Source of the DNA: Rhizophagus sp. LPA8_4_AMF
Lineage: Eukaryota; Glomeromycota; Glomeromycetes; Glomerales; Glomeraceae
DNA length: 20,679 nucleotides
Assembly: GCA_021464525.1 (NCBI GenBank)
Contig: JADRCO010001281.1
Coordinates: 1 to 20,679, forward strand
Reading direction: 5' to 3'
The translations under genes were made by a program, and so were the position numbers. Within the stretch, counting starts at the first letter, position 1. The number at the start of each line of letters is the position of its first letter. Below are positions 8,866 to 18,251 of this stretch, in pieces. The notes beneath the pieces were generated by a model. The model saw nothing but the letters and a program-made list of their open reading frames with translations, ran no database searches and was not told the origin of the DNA.

Positions 8866-10569
8866 CTATTCTCTAATTTTTTTTACCTTTTCTAATTTTT
8901 GGGGAGTAAATTGGTATATTTCCTCAGCATATTTTAAAACTTCAGGGTCATGACTAATAATGATAATTGTTTTATTTTTCAACTCAGAAAAAATAAACTT
9001 CAAAATCTTTACTTTTAATTCGCTACTAACATTACTTAAAAATTCATCTAAAAGATAAATTTCATAATCTCTAATAAAAGCCCGCATTAAACTAATCAAT
9101 TGCTTTTGTCCTTCGGAAAGATTTTGCCCTTTTTCCGCAATAATAGTTTCCCAGCGATGCGGCAATTTATCAATGAATTCTTTAATTCCTAATCTTTTAG
9201 CAATTTTTTCTAATTTTTCGTGGTGGATATTGGCTTGATAAGTATCCGGATAAACTACATTACCACCTAAATTAATATTAAAAAAAGAAGGATTATTCGG
9301 CAAGGAGATTATTTTTTTGCGTAAAGCAGAATTATCAATTTTTTTTATTTCAATATTATTCAATTTAATAACTCCCTGTTGTGGTTGATAAAGTTTGATT
9401 ATTAATTTAAATAAAGTGCTTTTGCCAACCCCATTGGGACCAATAATCGCATATTTTTTCCCTTTTTGAAAATCAAAAGAAAAATTGTCAAATATTTTTT
9501 GAGTGGTTGCGGGGTAGGAGAAATTAACTTGGTGAAAAATAATGTCTGGCTGAGAGGGGGGCGAAAGATAAGTTTTAGGAACATAATAAGTATCTTTTTC
9601 CAAAATAGTAAATCCCTCATTCAACTGCTTTAAACTAGCCCGATAAGTATCATAACCTCCGTGAGCTCACAGCATTTCAAATAATTTTTTCCACTGGTTA
9701 AATAATTCTTTCAATAATAGATAAAAAGCGGTTCAAAGTTTTCCTTCCCTGCCCCCTAAAAAGAATAATAGAAAAACAGGCATATATTCTAATAAAATAT
9801 AATTAGGGATACTGCCATAAAGAGATTTAGAAAGGGCAAAAGAGAGAATTCCTTTTTTTCCTGCCTTTCTTAATCTCTTATCTTTATCTATTTCTACCTT
9901 TTCGCTCCCCGTAGTTTTGATATATTCAATATTATTCTTTATTTCCTCAAAACGTTTATTTTCTTTTTGAATAACTTTGTTTCTCCGCAACCGGTAATAA
10001 TAAGAAAGTTGATAAAGTAAAAATGATGCAGCAGCTAAAATAAGTAAAACAAGTAATATTCAAGGAATAAAACTTGCCTTATATCCCTCCTTTTTTTCCT
10101 TTCCTATTTCATAAAGCAAGAGAATAATAGAACAGAGCGAATAAAAACAACGATTAAAAATTTGCGAAGCTTTTACTCCGACAGTGACCGCATCACTTTC
10201 ATAATTACTTAAAATAAACTGAGCCTTTTGGGTCTGGGAAAAACTGGATTTTAAATATTTTTGAGTTAATTTTCTCCGTAAATGAGAACTATACACTTCC
10301 TCTAAATAGGCTCCGAAAGTAATGTGAATAAAGACTATAATTCCTCAAATAACTAATCTAACTACTAATTCTGCTCAATTATCTTTAACATAAGATAAAT
10401 TTCCTTCCTTAATAAAATCTCCTATTTTACCCAGTATTTTAACACCAATAAAAGCACTGAGAAAGCCAAAGAAATAATGAAAGAAAGTGAGGAGAGGAAA
10501 TTTTCTAAATAAATAAAAAAGGCTAATATTAGTTTTTTTGTTTTTGAAGCAATTTTTTCTCTCGGACAT
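8866..10569 (-). CDS. ABC exporter half-transporter, complete ATPase (middle of trio)
   Basis: The 567 aa frame begins at ATG 10569-10567. It stays open further upstream without a better start, and no Shine-Dalgarno is visible. The membrane domain spans about residues 1-330 with TGA Trp codons between helices. The ATPase has Walker A GPNGVGKST, a Q-loop region with Asn instead of the usual Gln (SLPNNPSFF), a full helical subdomain, signature NLSEGQKQL, Walker B IYLLDEF with the catalytic Glu, a divergent D-loop (NVSS) and an H-loop ISHD followed by a 20-residue tail. This is a type I (exporter, MsbA/LmrA-like) half-transporter at the cell membrane. It is the only one of the three with a normal ATPase, so it may be the active half working with one or both neighbours. 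Substrate not evident. Confidence 0.9.
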
Positions 10570-10646
10570 ATAATCATTTTTAGAAATTTGAAATGGGAAT
10601 AAAAAAAATTTTTCAATTAGTTTTTTTCGTAAATTATTGCTATATT

Positions 10647-12170
10647 TTAATGCTTAATGTAGATAATTATTTTATTCTTGGCTAATTTTTTAATCTTTTC
10701 TTGGAATTGTTTTCGATTTTCCTCGTCCAAGGCATTGTCAGCCTCATCAAACAGAAAAATTTGACAATCTTTTTTGACAGTTAAAGTTTGGTCAATATTG
10801 GCTAATTGTTTTTGTCCGGTTGAACCTTCCTCAATTAAAGTATTATGAGCACAATAAGCCGCATTATCGGCTCTCCAAGTTGCCAAATTAATATCCGAAT
10901 GTAATTCATAATTTTCTCCGTTTTCCAATTTAATAATTATTTTTCCTTCTTGCGGTTTAATTACCCCTAATAAAAGATAAAGTTTAGTGCTTTTGCCGGT
11001 GCCATTTTTGCCCCGCAGAGCATTGATTTTTTTTGGTAGAAAAGAATGAGTATAATTCCGAATAATCCATTCTTTTTGTCCCGCATAATGAAAAGAAATA
11101 TTTTCGAATTTAATCGCTTTAATAGCCAATTGGGGATTTAATTTAATTCCGTTTAAATTATCATCTTTTTCTGGCAGAGCCAAAAAATTATTAATCCGCG
11201 AACGCGAGGAAGCATAATCAGCATAATCTCATAAACATTGAAAAATATCGGCAAAATTATTAAATATGAGCCAAAAGGTTACCAACACTATTCCATTAAA
11301 TTTATTTCCACTCAAACCTAATAAAAGGAAAGGATAAGAATTAATTAGTAGTCTATTAGGAATGGCTTTACTTAATGATTTTATGCGACTGAATTTCAAA
11401 CATAATTCTTGATTGGTCTGAGTTATTTTCTCTTGCTTTGCTTTATATTGAGAAGTCAACCCCATTCCTTCAATTAAAGTAATATTACTTCGCTCTTTAT
11501 TAATTATCGCTCATTCTTTATCTTGTTTTTTTTTATATTCTTTTTCATTTCGTAAAATTTTTTTGGTAAAAAAATAAATGGCAATATTCAGCAATCCTAG
11601 CCAAAGAAAAGAAAACCCAATGGCTCAACCAGTCATTTTTTCAAATTTGTCTCAATGAAAAAAAAGCAAGCCAACAATCATTAAAATGCTATGAAAAATA
11701 TGGTTTGGCAGGTGTTCCCAATATTGTCCTACTTCTCATGAATCACTTTCAACTAATTTATTTACTTTATCTTTTTGAGCCTCTTTTTCCTCAAAAGGTA
11801 GACGACGAAATTTATCCAAGAGCAAATTTTTGGTGTAATGCCCTCCTTTCACTCTTAATTCTTCTTCCCAAAGATAATTCCAATAAAAAATTAGAGTATA
11901 GCCGATTACTAAAAATAACCCAATAATAATAAATAATCCTTTATCGGTAATTTTAACTTTATTTAATCAACCCCATTCCCGAATTTTACCTGGTATCAGT
12001 AATTCGCTATAATCATAACCACTTGGTATTTTTTCTTTTCGAAAAAGTTCGATTATTGCTCCGAATAATACTAACTCTCAGATTACCCACAGAATAGCAA
12101 GTAAAAAATGTCTAATTACTTTAAATTTAAATTTTTTATATAAAGTGCGGAAATTAATTTTATTCTTCAT
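10647..12170 (-). CDS. ABC exporter half-transporter with miniature ATPase (first of trio)
   Basis: The 507 aa frame begins at ATG 12170-12168 and uses several TGA Trp codons. Membrane helices occur near residues 20-40, 78-95, 160-175 and 185-207, with another pair before 320. The ATPase: GKNGTGKST Walker A (complete), AAYCAHNTLI at the Q-loop position, then almost immediately EEGSTGQKQL (signature with Gly and Ser shifted from LSGGQ), Walker B IFLFDEAD, D-loop NALD, and IIIYIKH as the last residues before TAA. As in its paralogue at 7345-8850, the helical subdomain and everything after the H-loop His are absent. It heads the minus-strand trio; the next gene starts 77 bases on. It is divergent from ligA with only 29 bases between annotated starts. 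Substrate unknown. Confidence 0.85.
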
Positions 12171-12199
12171 TAAAACTTATTAATTATTTTTATTATTTT

Positions 12200-13930
12200 A
12201 TGAATAGTCTACTTCCTTCACCAATCGAAAAAAGAATGAAAGAACTGGTTGAGCTTTTGAATAAATGAAATTACGAATACTATATTCTTAATCAGCCCAG
12301 TGTGGAGGATGCTATATATGATAAACATTGAAAAGAATTACAAGAATTAGAAATCCAATATAATTTTATTTTACCTAATTCGCCAACCCAAAAGGCGGGT
12401 TCTCCCGCCAGCCCTAAATTCCGTTCTGTAATTCGCCAAAACCCAATGCTGAGTTTAGATAGCGTTGACAATTATGATAATTTATTAAAATTTGATGAGC
12501 GAGTAAAAAAAATATTGAAAATAGAAAAAGAAATAGAATATGTTTGCGAATGAAAAATTGATGGCTTATCGGTCAGTCTGATTTATAAAAATTATCATTT
12601 AGTCCAAATCAGCACCCGAGGCAACGGAATAATCGGTGAGGATATTACTTTTAACCGAAAATTAATTAAAAATATTCCTACTTTTTTGCCAGGAATGGCA
12701 GAAGGTGAAATTCGGGGAGAAGTTTATATGAAAAAAGAAGAATTTGAGCGGTTAAATGAAGAATTAAAAAAAACTAATTCTCGCTTGTTGGCCAATCCCC
12801 GAAATGCCGCCGCCGGTAGCCTCCGAACACTAATCCCTTTACAAAACAGAAATTTACATTTTTTTGCCTATCAATTATTTAATAGTGATTTGCCAACTCA
12901 ATTGTCTTGTCTCCAAGAATTAGAAAAATTAGGTTTTTCGGTTAGCCCTGATTATAAAGTATTCAATGATATTGAAAAAGTAGTTAAATTTATTCAAGAG
13001 CAAGAAAAAAAACGAACCAAATTAGCTTTTGAAAGTGATGGAATTGTTATTAAAGTAAATAATTATGATTTTTATGAAAAATTGGGACAGACCAGTCGCT
13101 TTCCTCGCTGGGCGATGGCTTATAAATTTCCGGCTTCAGTAGCAGTCAGTCCGGTAAAAAACATTTATGTAGAAGTCAGCCGGAGTGGCCGAATAACTTA
13201 TGTTGCGGAAATAATTCCAGTAGTTTTACAAGGGAGTAAAATCAGCAAAGTGACGCTTCACAATTATGCTTTTATTAACAATTTAAAATTGAATGTTGGT
13301 GATGAAGTGGTAATAAAAAAAGCCGGGGATGTCATTCCCCAAATAACCCAAATAATTAAATTAAGTAAAAATGATAGTTGACAGCCTCCGAAAAATTGCC
13401 CTTCTTGTAATTCAAACTTGGGATGGAATTCCACTAATATTTACCAAATATGCGAAAATGATAATTGTTCGCAAAAAATTATTAATTACTTGGCTCATTT
13501 TGCTTCCAAAACGGGTTTAGATATCAAAGGTATTAGTGAAAAAAATATCCAAAAACTTTATGAAAATAATTTACTAAATCAGCCGACTGATTTTTACCAA
13601 CTTTATCAAAAAGAAGCAGAGTTATTAAAATTAGAGGGATTTAAAAAAAAAACGGTTAATAATATTTTAACTGCTATTTCAGAGTCAAAAAAAAAGCCTT
13701 TTGTTTGTTTATTAACTGCCTTAGGTATCCCGCTTCTCAGTTCAGTAAAAGCAAAAAAATTAACTAATTTTTATCCGAGTTTAACTAATTTTTTGGTAGC
13801 AGTGCAAAATGGAGAATGGGAAAGGTTTCAGGAGATTTTGGGCGAAGAAACCCAAAAAGAATTGCGAAAATATTTTCAAAATCCCAAAAGTAGGGATTTG
13901 GTAAAAGAATTAAATAAAATTTTTGCCTAA
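12200..13930 (+). CDS. ligA: NAD+-dependent DNA ligase, no BRCT domain
   Basis: It seals nicks in duplex DNA with NAD+ and is essential in replication and repair. The 576 aa frame shows domain Ia (LLNKWNYEYYILNQPSVEDA), the adenylation core with the KIDG nucleophile (K119, preceded by a TGA-coded Trp), the STRGNGIIGED motif, GEIRGEVYM, NPRNAAAGSLR and ESDGIVIKVN, an OB fold (MAYKFPA, KAGDVIP), a four-Cys zinc finger (CPSC ... C ... C) and helix-hairpin-helix repeats. It ends where the BRCT domain should follow; bacterial LigA is usually about 670 aa. The start may instead be ATG 12236, which fits the family's N-terminus (MKELVELLN), leaves more room for promoters and has a purine-rich stretch before it. 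No Shine-Dalgarno is seen at 12200. Confidence 0.96.
12394..12409. other. GC-rich hairpin inside ligA
   Basis: GGCGGG (12394-12399) and CCCGCC (12404-12409) form a perfect six-base GC stem with a four-base loop in very AT-rich DNA. It sits in codons for the linker between domain Ia and the adenylation core (TQKAGSPASP), where length varies in the family. It may be a small inserted palindrome or an mRNA structure. Confidence 0.55.
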
Positions 13931-14027
13931 ATATCTTTAACCAAATTTTAAAAACGGAAGAAAAATTTTCTAAAAAGTTTAATTATCGGTAATCAAGCAA
14001 AACAAAGGGAATTTTATGACTGACTAA

Positions 14028-14183
14028 TTCTTTTTAAGTAATTGGGCTTTTTTAATTTGCGAACCAAAATCAGTGAGGGAGAAATTGGCTAATTTACCGG
14101 TAGATTGGCTATCAGAAAATAAATTGGTAAAGTGTTTTATATTAGAATTTTGGGGGTGAAAAGCAAATTCGTTTTTAAAATAA
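14028..14183 (+). pseudogene. Open stretch of about 51 codons without a start, possible gene relic
   Basis: Between ligA and the (AG)16 gene, one plus frame is open from after TAA 14025-14027 to TAA 14181-14183. It has a protein-like composition (PVDWLSENKLVKC and a TGA Trp) but no ATG. It could be the tail of a decayed gene. It does not look like the missing BRCT domain of LigA to me. The remainder of 13931-14193 shows no other signal. Confidence 0.2.
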
Positions 14184-14193
14184 ATATATATAT

Positions 14194-14236
14194 ATGAATA
14201 GAAACGAAAAATACGAATACGAAAGTATGTTTAATA

Positions 14237-14272
<36 letters not shown>

Positions 14273-14627
14273 GGAAAAGATATTAAAAAGACGGGATAGA
14301 GAAAAATTATTAGAAGAATTAACCGAATTAGAAAGCGAGGAAGCCTCTTGTCATAATAAAATATTTTGAAATGTTTTATCTCTCTTAATTCTTGAACCGG
14401 CGATTGTGGCTGGCACAATTTATTATTTTTGAACCCAAATTAAGCAAGCCACTACTTCGGGTATGATAATCGGCAATTTAGGGTCAAATTTGAAGTGAGC
14501 CGCTATTGGTTTTGCGGCTTCTTTTACTTTAACTTCTGTGACTTTACTTTATTATTTATGAAAAGTATCTAGTTTAAAAAAACAAATTGCTAAAATTAAG
14601 TGAAAAATCTATCGTTTGGAAAAATAA
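14194..14627 (+). CDS. Two-helix membrane protein, frame broken in an (AG)16 tract
   Basis: ATG 14194 opens a short charged N-terminus (MNRNEKYEYESMFNS) that runs into Arg-Glu codons from the AG tract and stops at TAA 14284-14286. Another frame enters the body through the tract: ETEKILKRRDREKLLEEL, a Glu-rich helix, a membrane segment (about NVLSLLILEPAIVAGTIYYF), a loop with TGA Trp codons, a second segment (AAIGFAASFTLTSVTLLYYL) and a basic tail to TAA 14625-14627. In that frame a TAG lies directly before the tract (14235-14237), so the body cannot be reached except through the shifted frame. A unit count of 15 or 18 would join them. The order differs from the gene at 361-703, where the helices precede the tract. 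Function unknown. Confidence 0.55.
14239..14270 (+). repeat. Dinucleotide tract, 16 AG units
   Basis: There are thirty-two perfect bases of AG on the plus strand, encoding Arg-Glu between the N-terminus and body of the gene at 14194-14627. The flanking halves are out of frame at 16 units. Confidence 0.95.
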
Positions 14628-14686
14628 ATTATTAAAAAAACCTTTATAAATAGTTAGGGGCTGATATTAAACAAAAAAATAGTTTA

Positions 14687-15598
14687 ATGATTAGTTTTAC
14701 CGTTTCAAAAGAATTAGCCGACCAAACTATAATTAGTTGCTTAAAAAAAAGATTTAAAACTACTTCTTTAAGTCTAATTTATAAATTATTTAGAACCAAA
14801 AAAGTAAAAATTAATGGGGAAAATGTGCGCTATTATCACCACCGTTTAAAAGGGGGAGAAAAAATTGAAATTTATGATAATTATCTCCAATTATCTAACC
14901 AAACTATCTACCCTCTTTCTAACACCAAAATATATTTTGAAATTATTTATGAAGATAAAAATATTCTGATTGCTCTTAAAGAACACGGAATAACTATGCC
15001 GAGTTTGGATAATGCCGTGAGAAATTATTTAGCCAAAAAAAATCCCGACGAGTATCAGCGACAAGTAGAAAATTATTTTGTTTTAACTGCCGTTCACCGG
15101 CTTGATAAATTAACCAAAGGCTTAGTGATTTATCCCAAAAATCCTTTGGCTAAGAAAATATTATATAAATTAATCGGCGATAAAAGCAAAATAACCAAAA
15201 AATATCTCGCTCATTGCGAAAAATCACCAAAAAATTCACTGCCTAATTATATTAGCGGTTATTTAAGTAAGAATAGCCAAGAGCAAAAAATGGAATTTTC
15301 CTGGCAACCAACTAGACCCCAAGCCAAATTTTGTGCTTTAGAAGTAAAAAAAATTAAAAAAGAAAATAACTATCAGATATTAGAAATTACCTTACATACT
15401 GGTCGCAAACATCAAATTCGCAGTATTTTATCCTATTTTAATTGCCCGATTATTGGCGACCAAAAATATGGTAGCAAAATTATAACCCAAAATAAGATTT
15501 ACCTATTAGCCTATAAAATTATATTTGTTGATTTACCGGCACCGCTTTCTTATTTAAATGGTAAAGAATTTCAAGTTAAAGAATTGGAGTTAAAATAA
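14687..15598 (+). CDS. RluC/RluD-family rRNA pseudouridine synthase
   Basis: The 303 aa protein isomerises uridine to pseudouridine in RNA, probably 23S rRNA. An S4 RNA-binding domain fills about residues 1-65 (LIYKLFRTKKVKINGENV ... RLKGGEKIEIYD). The catalytic motif is HRLDKLTKGLVIYPKN near residue 140, with the family's Asp nucleophile; the usual form is HRLDRDTSGL, so the Lys and Lys positions vary. Later come KKYLAHC, LHTGRKHQIRSILSYFNCPIIGD (family: L.TGRTHQIR.H....G.PI.GD) and KIYLLAYKI. The length is normal and there is no TGA codon. ATG 14687 lies 59 bases after the previous stop with no clear ribosome binding site. S4 plus the motif spacing favours RluC or RluD over RsuA, but the target uridine cannot be assigned. 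Confidence 0.9.
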   Translation: MISFTVSKELADQTIISCLKKRFKTTSLSLIYKLFRTKKVKINGENVRYYHHRLKGGEKIEIYDNYLQLSNQTIYPLSNTKIYFEIIYEDKNILIALKEHGITMPSLDNAVRNYLAKKNPDEYQRQVENYFVLTAVHRLDKLTKGLVIYPKNPLAKKILYKLIGDKSKITKKYLAHCEKSPKNSLPNYISGYLSKNSQEQKMEFSWQPTRPQAKFCALEVKKIKKENNYQILEITLHTGRKHQIRSILSYFNCPIIGDQKYGSKIITQNKIYLLAYKIIFVDLPAPLSYLNGKEFQVKELELK

Positions 15599-15624
15599 AA
15601 AAATAATTTCTAACACTAATATTT

Positions 15625-15803
15625 TTGTTGAAAAACAGCACAAAAGTAATTAATATCTTAACGAATTTTTTAACTCTTTTTTGTAATTTTCATAAGTTCA
15701 TTTGAGATTATTGTTGACATTCCTGTAATTTCTCTCCCAAATCTTTTATTCTATTATTGTCATTTAAAAATTCAATTGGGATAATATTTTTATTTCACCA
15801 TTT
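15625..15803 (-). pseudogene. Possible decayed coiled-coil gene between rluC/D-like gene and uvrC
   Basis: On the minus strand, codons from 15803 read KWWNKNIIPIEFLNDNNRI and continue as a short charged helix to TAA 15710-15708. In the same frame further protein-like codons follow (MNLWKLQKRVKKFVK). There is no start codon and one interrupting stop, so at best this is a fragment of a degraded gene. It is the only signal I see in 15599-15871. Confidence 0.25.
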
Positions 15804-15871
15804 TTACAAAAATTTAGCAACCTAACTGGTTAATTTTTACTTAAAAATTTTTTTATCTTTTTTAAATCACC

Positions 15872-17479
15872 ATGCCCCTAAATCTAAAATACTCCTCGGA
15901 TTTTCAACAAATAATTAATAAATTACCTTCTAATTCTGGCTGCTACCTATTTAAAGATAAAACCGGAACAATAATTTACGTTGGCAAAGCCAAAAATCTT
16001 AAAAAGCGAATTAGCAGTTATTTTTCCAATACCCAAGATAATTATTTTTATCAGCAAATTTATAGTTTTAATACTATTATTACTAATAATGTTAAAGAAG
16101 CCTTAATTTTAGAGCAAAACCTAATAAAAAAATACCAGCCCCGTTTTAATATTCTGCTGAAAGATAACCACTATTATCCTTACTTAGAAATCACCAGTGG
16201 GGAAAATCCCCGCTATAAAGTAGTGAGGAAGATTAATCCCGCCAGCCCTAATGAATATTTTGGTCCCTTTCCTGATGGTAGCAAAGCCCGAGAAATCTTA
16301 CAATTATTAGAAAGATTATATCCTTTAGCCAAATGTAAAGGTAATTTGGGGAAACCCTGTTTTTATTATACCATTAACCAGTGCTCCGGCCATTGCTGAC
16401 AAAAAGTAGATAAATCCTATTATGATAATATTAAAAAAGAAGTGCAAAGATTTTTTCGCGGTCAAACCCAAGAAATAAAAAAAAAGGTGCGAAATTCTTT
16501 ACTGAAAAATATTACCAATTTGGCTTTTGAAATCGCCCATAAGGAAAAAAAAATCTTGGATAATATTGATTTTTTTACCAGCAAACAAAATATTGAATTT
16601 ATTCAGAAAGAAAATTGTGATTTTTTAGGGATTTACGAGCAAGAAAAAGTTTTGGCCTTTTGTCTTTTTATTTATCGCTACGGAAAGTTAGTAGCCACCG
16701 ACCAAGCTGCTTTTCCAGTTTGGGATAAATCGGAGGAAGTGGTTGAAACTTATCTTTACCAATTTTATCAAAATAATTTGCCACCACAAATACTTTATGT
16801 TTCAGAAAAATTTTCTGATATTGAATTATTGGGTGAGGAATTGGGATTTATTTGTCAAATACCCCGGCGTGGTCGCAAAAAAAAAGTAATTATTTTAGCT
16901 CAGCAAAATGCTCAGCAAGTTTGGCAAAATAATTATTGAAATGAGTTTCAGCAAGTAAATAAAGGTCAAATATTAACTGGAATAAGCAATTTTTTATCGC
17001 TTCCCATACCTAATTATTTTGAATGTTTGGATATTTCTAACCTCTACAAACAGGATATAGTAGCCGGTTTTTTAGTTTTTATTAATGGTCAAAGTAATTT
17101 AGCCAAAAGTAAATTATACAAATTAAAAAAAACTGAGTCTGAAAGCGACTTGGCTCGCATAAAAAGTGCTTGTTGTATTCACTACCAAAAATATTCCCCT
17201 GAAAAAATTCCCGATTTAATAATTGTGGACGGAGGAAAAGAGCAAGTAAAATCCGTTCAAAAGGTTTTGGGGGAATTAAAATTAAAAATTCCGGTAATTG
17301 GATTAGTTAAGGATGAAAATCACCGCACTGCCAGGGTAATTACGAATGAACTACAAGAGTTAGATTTTGGTCAAAATGAGAAAGTTCGGAATTTTCTTAC
17401 CAATTGCCAAGAGGAAGTTCACCGCTACGTTATTAATTTTCATCGTCGACTTCACCGTAAGAGAATTTTAAAAAATTAA
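15872..17479 (+). CDS. uvrC: Excinuclease ABC subunit C, no C-terminal helix-hairpin-helix
   Basis: UvrC makes the two incisions beside a lesion in nucleotide excision repair together with UvrB. The 535 aa frame has the GIY-YIG nuclease at the N-terminus (SGCYLFKDKTGTIIYVGKAKNLKKR, then EALILEQNLIKKYQPRFN), the Cys cluster with a TGA Trp (CSGHC-W), a UVR-like helical region, and the RNase H-like nuclease with Asp in LDISNLY (D387), IVDGGKEQV (D453) and the VHRYVINFHR block. Family members continue with tandem HhH motifs needed for DNA binding; here the protein stops just after HRKR. Normal length is close to 600 aa. The start is ATG 15872, preceded by TTTAAATCACC. No ribosome binding site is visible. 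Confidence 0.95.
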
Positions 17480-17554
17480 ACTCTTCTCTCTGAAATCAAT
17501 TTGGAAGCAAGAAACAAAAATTAAGGCAATAGATAGCAGAAATAAATATCTTAT

Positions 17555-17572
17555 AAAAAATTGTTATTTTTT
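17555..17572. terminator. AT-only hairpin between convergent genes, possible bidirectional terminator
   Basis: AAAAAAT at 17555-17561 and ATTTTTT at 17566-17572 form a seven-base stem with a four-base loop. A-runs and T-runs flank the loop, so either direction ends in a T-run. It lies between the uvrC stop and the end of the minus-strand gene and overlaps that gene's last codons. The lack of GC pairs makes it weak. Confidence 0.35.
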
Positions 17573-18043
17573 ACCATTATATTGTTTTATTTTCCGCTTC
17601 TTTTTGTTTTTAGGAATTATTTTTGCGGGCTTTTTTCTTTCTATTTCACTTTCTTTTTCAGCGGTCAAATTTTTTTCTTCCCCCACTAATTTCGGCTCCT
17701 CTTTCACTTCCTCCGCAAAAGTTTCTTTGAATTCTTTTTTAATCATTTCTAAGGATTGTAATTTCTTTTGCTCTTCGGCAGTAAGATTTTTTTTATCTTT
17801 TATTTGCTTTTCCAATTTCACTAAATCTTGAAAAATCTCAATTTTATTCTTAATATCTTTATGCTTGCCTTCGCTTTTTAATTGGTCGTAAGTGATTTCC
17901 TTAGTGATTTTATTTTTTAATTTAATTTCCTCCGTTTCGGCCGCTCGCTTTTTCTTTTTAGCATAATAATTAATTAAAGCCACTAACACTGGCGGTATAG
18001 AAATAGCAATAATTATTAAAACTCATTGTAATACTTCGCTCAT
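17564..18043 (-). CDS. Single-span membrane protein with long charged coiled coil
   Basis: The 159 aa frame begins at ATG 18043-18041: MSEVLQ, a TGA-coded Trp, then a hydrophobic helix (VLIIIAISIPPVLVALINYY) and a stop-transfer KKKKR. The rest is a Lys/Glu-rich coiled coil with no further membrane segment, ending in a basic tail (IPKNKKKRKIK). The topology is most likely N-out with the coil inside, because of the strong positive charge after the helix. The first 18 codons are lost if TGA is taken as stop. It has a good promoter upstream and is convergent with uvrC. Similar anchored coils occur elsewhere in the window (5808-6781), but I see no direct sequence relationship. Function unknown. 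Confidence 0.65.
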
Positions 18044-18086
18044 ATTTTTATTTTTAATATTTTTTTTCCAAGGAACCAGCAAAGCC

Positions 18087-18116
18087 ATTATACAACCTAA
18101 TAAGTAATAAAATCAA
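18087..18116 (-). promoter_or_regulatory. Promoter for the anchored coiled-coil gene
   Basis: On the minus strand, TTGATT (18116-18111) and TATAAT (18092-18087) are separated by 18 bases, close to the sigma-70 consensus. The ATG is 43 bases downstream of the -10. This is the best promoter match in the window. Confidence 0.6.
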
Positions 18117-18212
18117 CAGACTAAGCATTTTGTTCAACTTTTTTTATTTTCCCCCCAATGGTCCCTTCACAGATGAATAAATACATTTAGGATAATCATT
18201 TTTTTTCTTATT

Positions 18213-18239
18213 TTGCCTGTTTATGTATATTTTTATAAT
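18213..18239 (+). promoter_or_regulatory. Candidate promoter for rpmI, nearly leaderless
   Basis: TATAAT at 18234-18239 is preceded by TTGCCT at 18213-18218, with a short 15-base spacer. The rpmI ATG begins 12 bases after the -10, so the mRNA leader would be only a few bases. No Shine-Dalgarno is present between them. Confidence 0.5.
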
Positions 18240-18251
18240 AAAATAATTTAT

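Noticed and set aside
11705..11926. Plus-strand open frame inside the first ABC gene
   Set aside because: The hydrophobic composition is the complement of a membrane-domain coding region; the minus frame is supported across its full length.
14137..14418. Minus-strand open frame with a Leu-Ser run across the AG tract
   Set aside because: It is a shadow of the repeat and the plus-strand gene; it has no family features beyond the repeat-coded residues.
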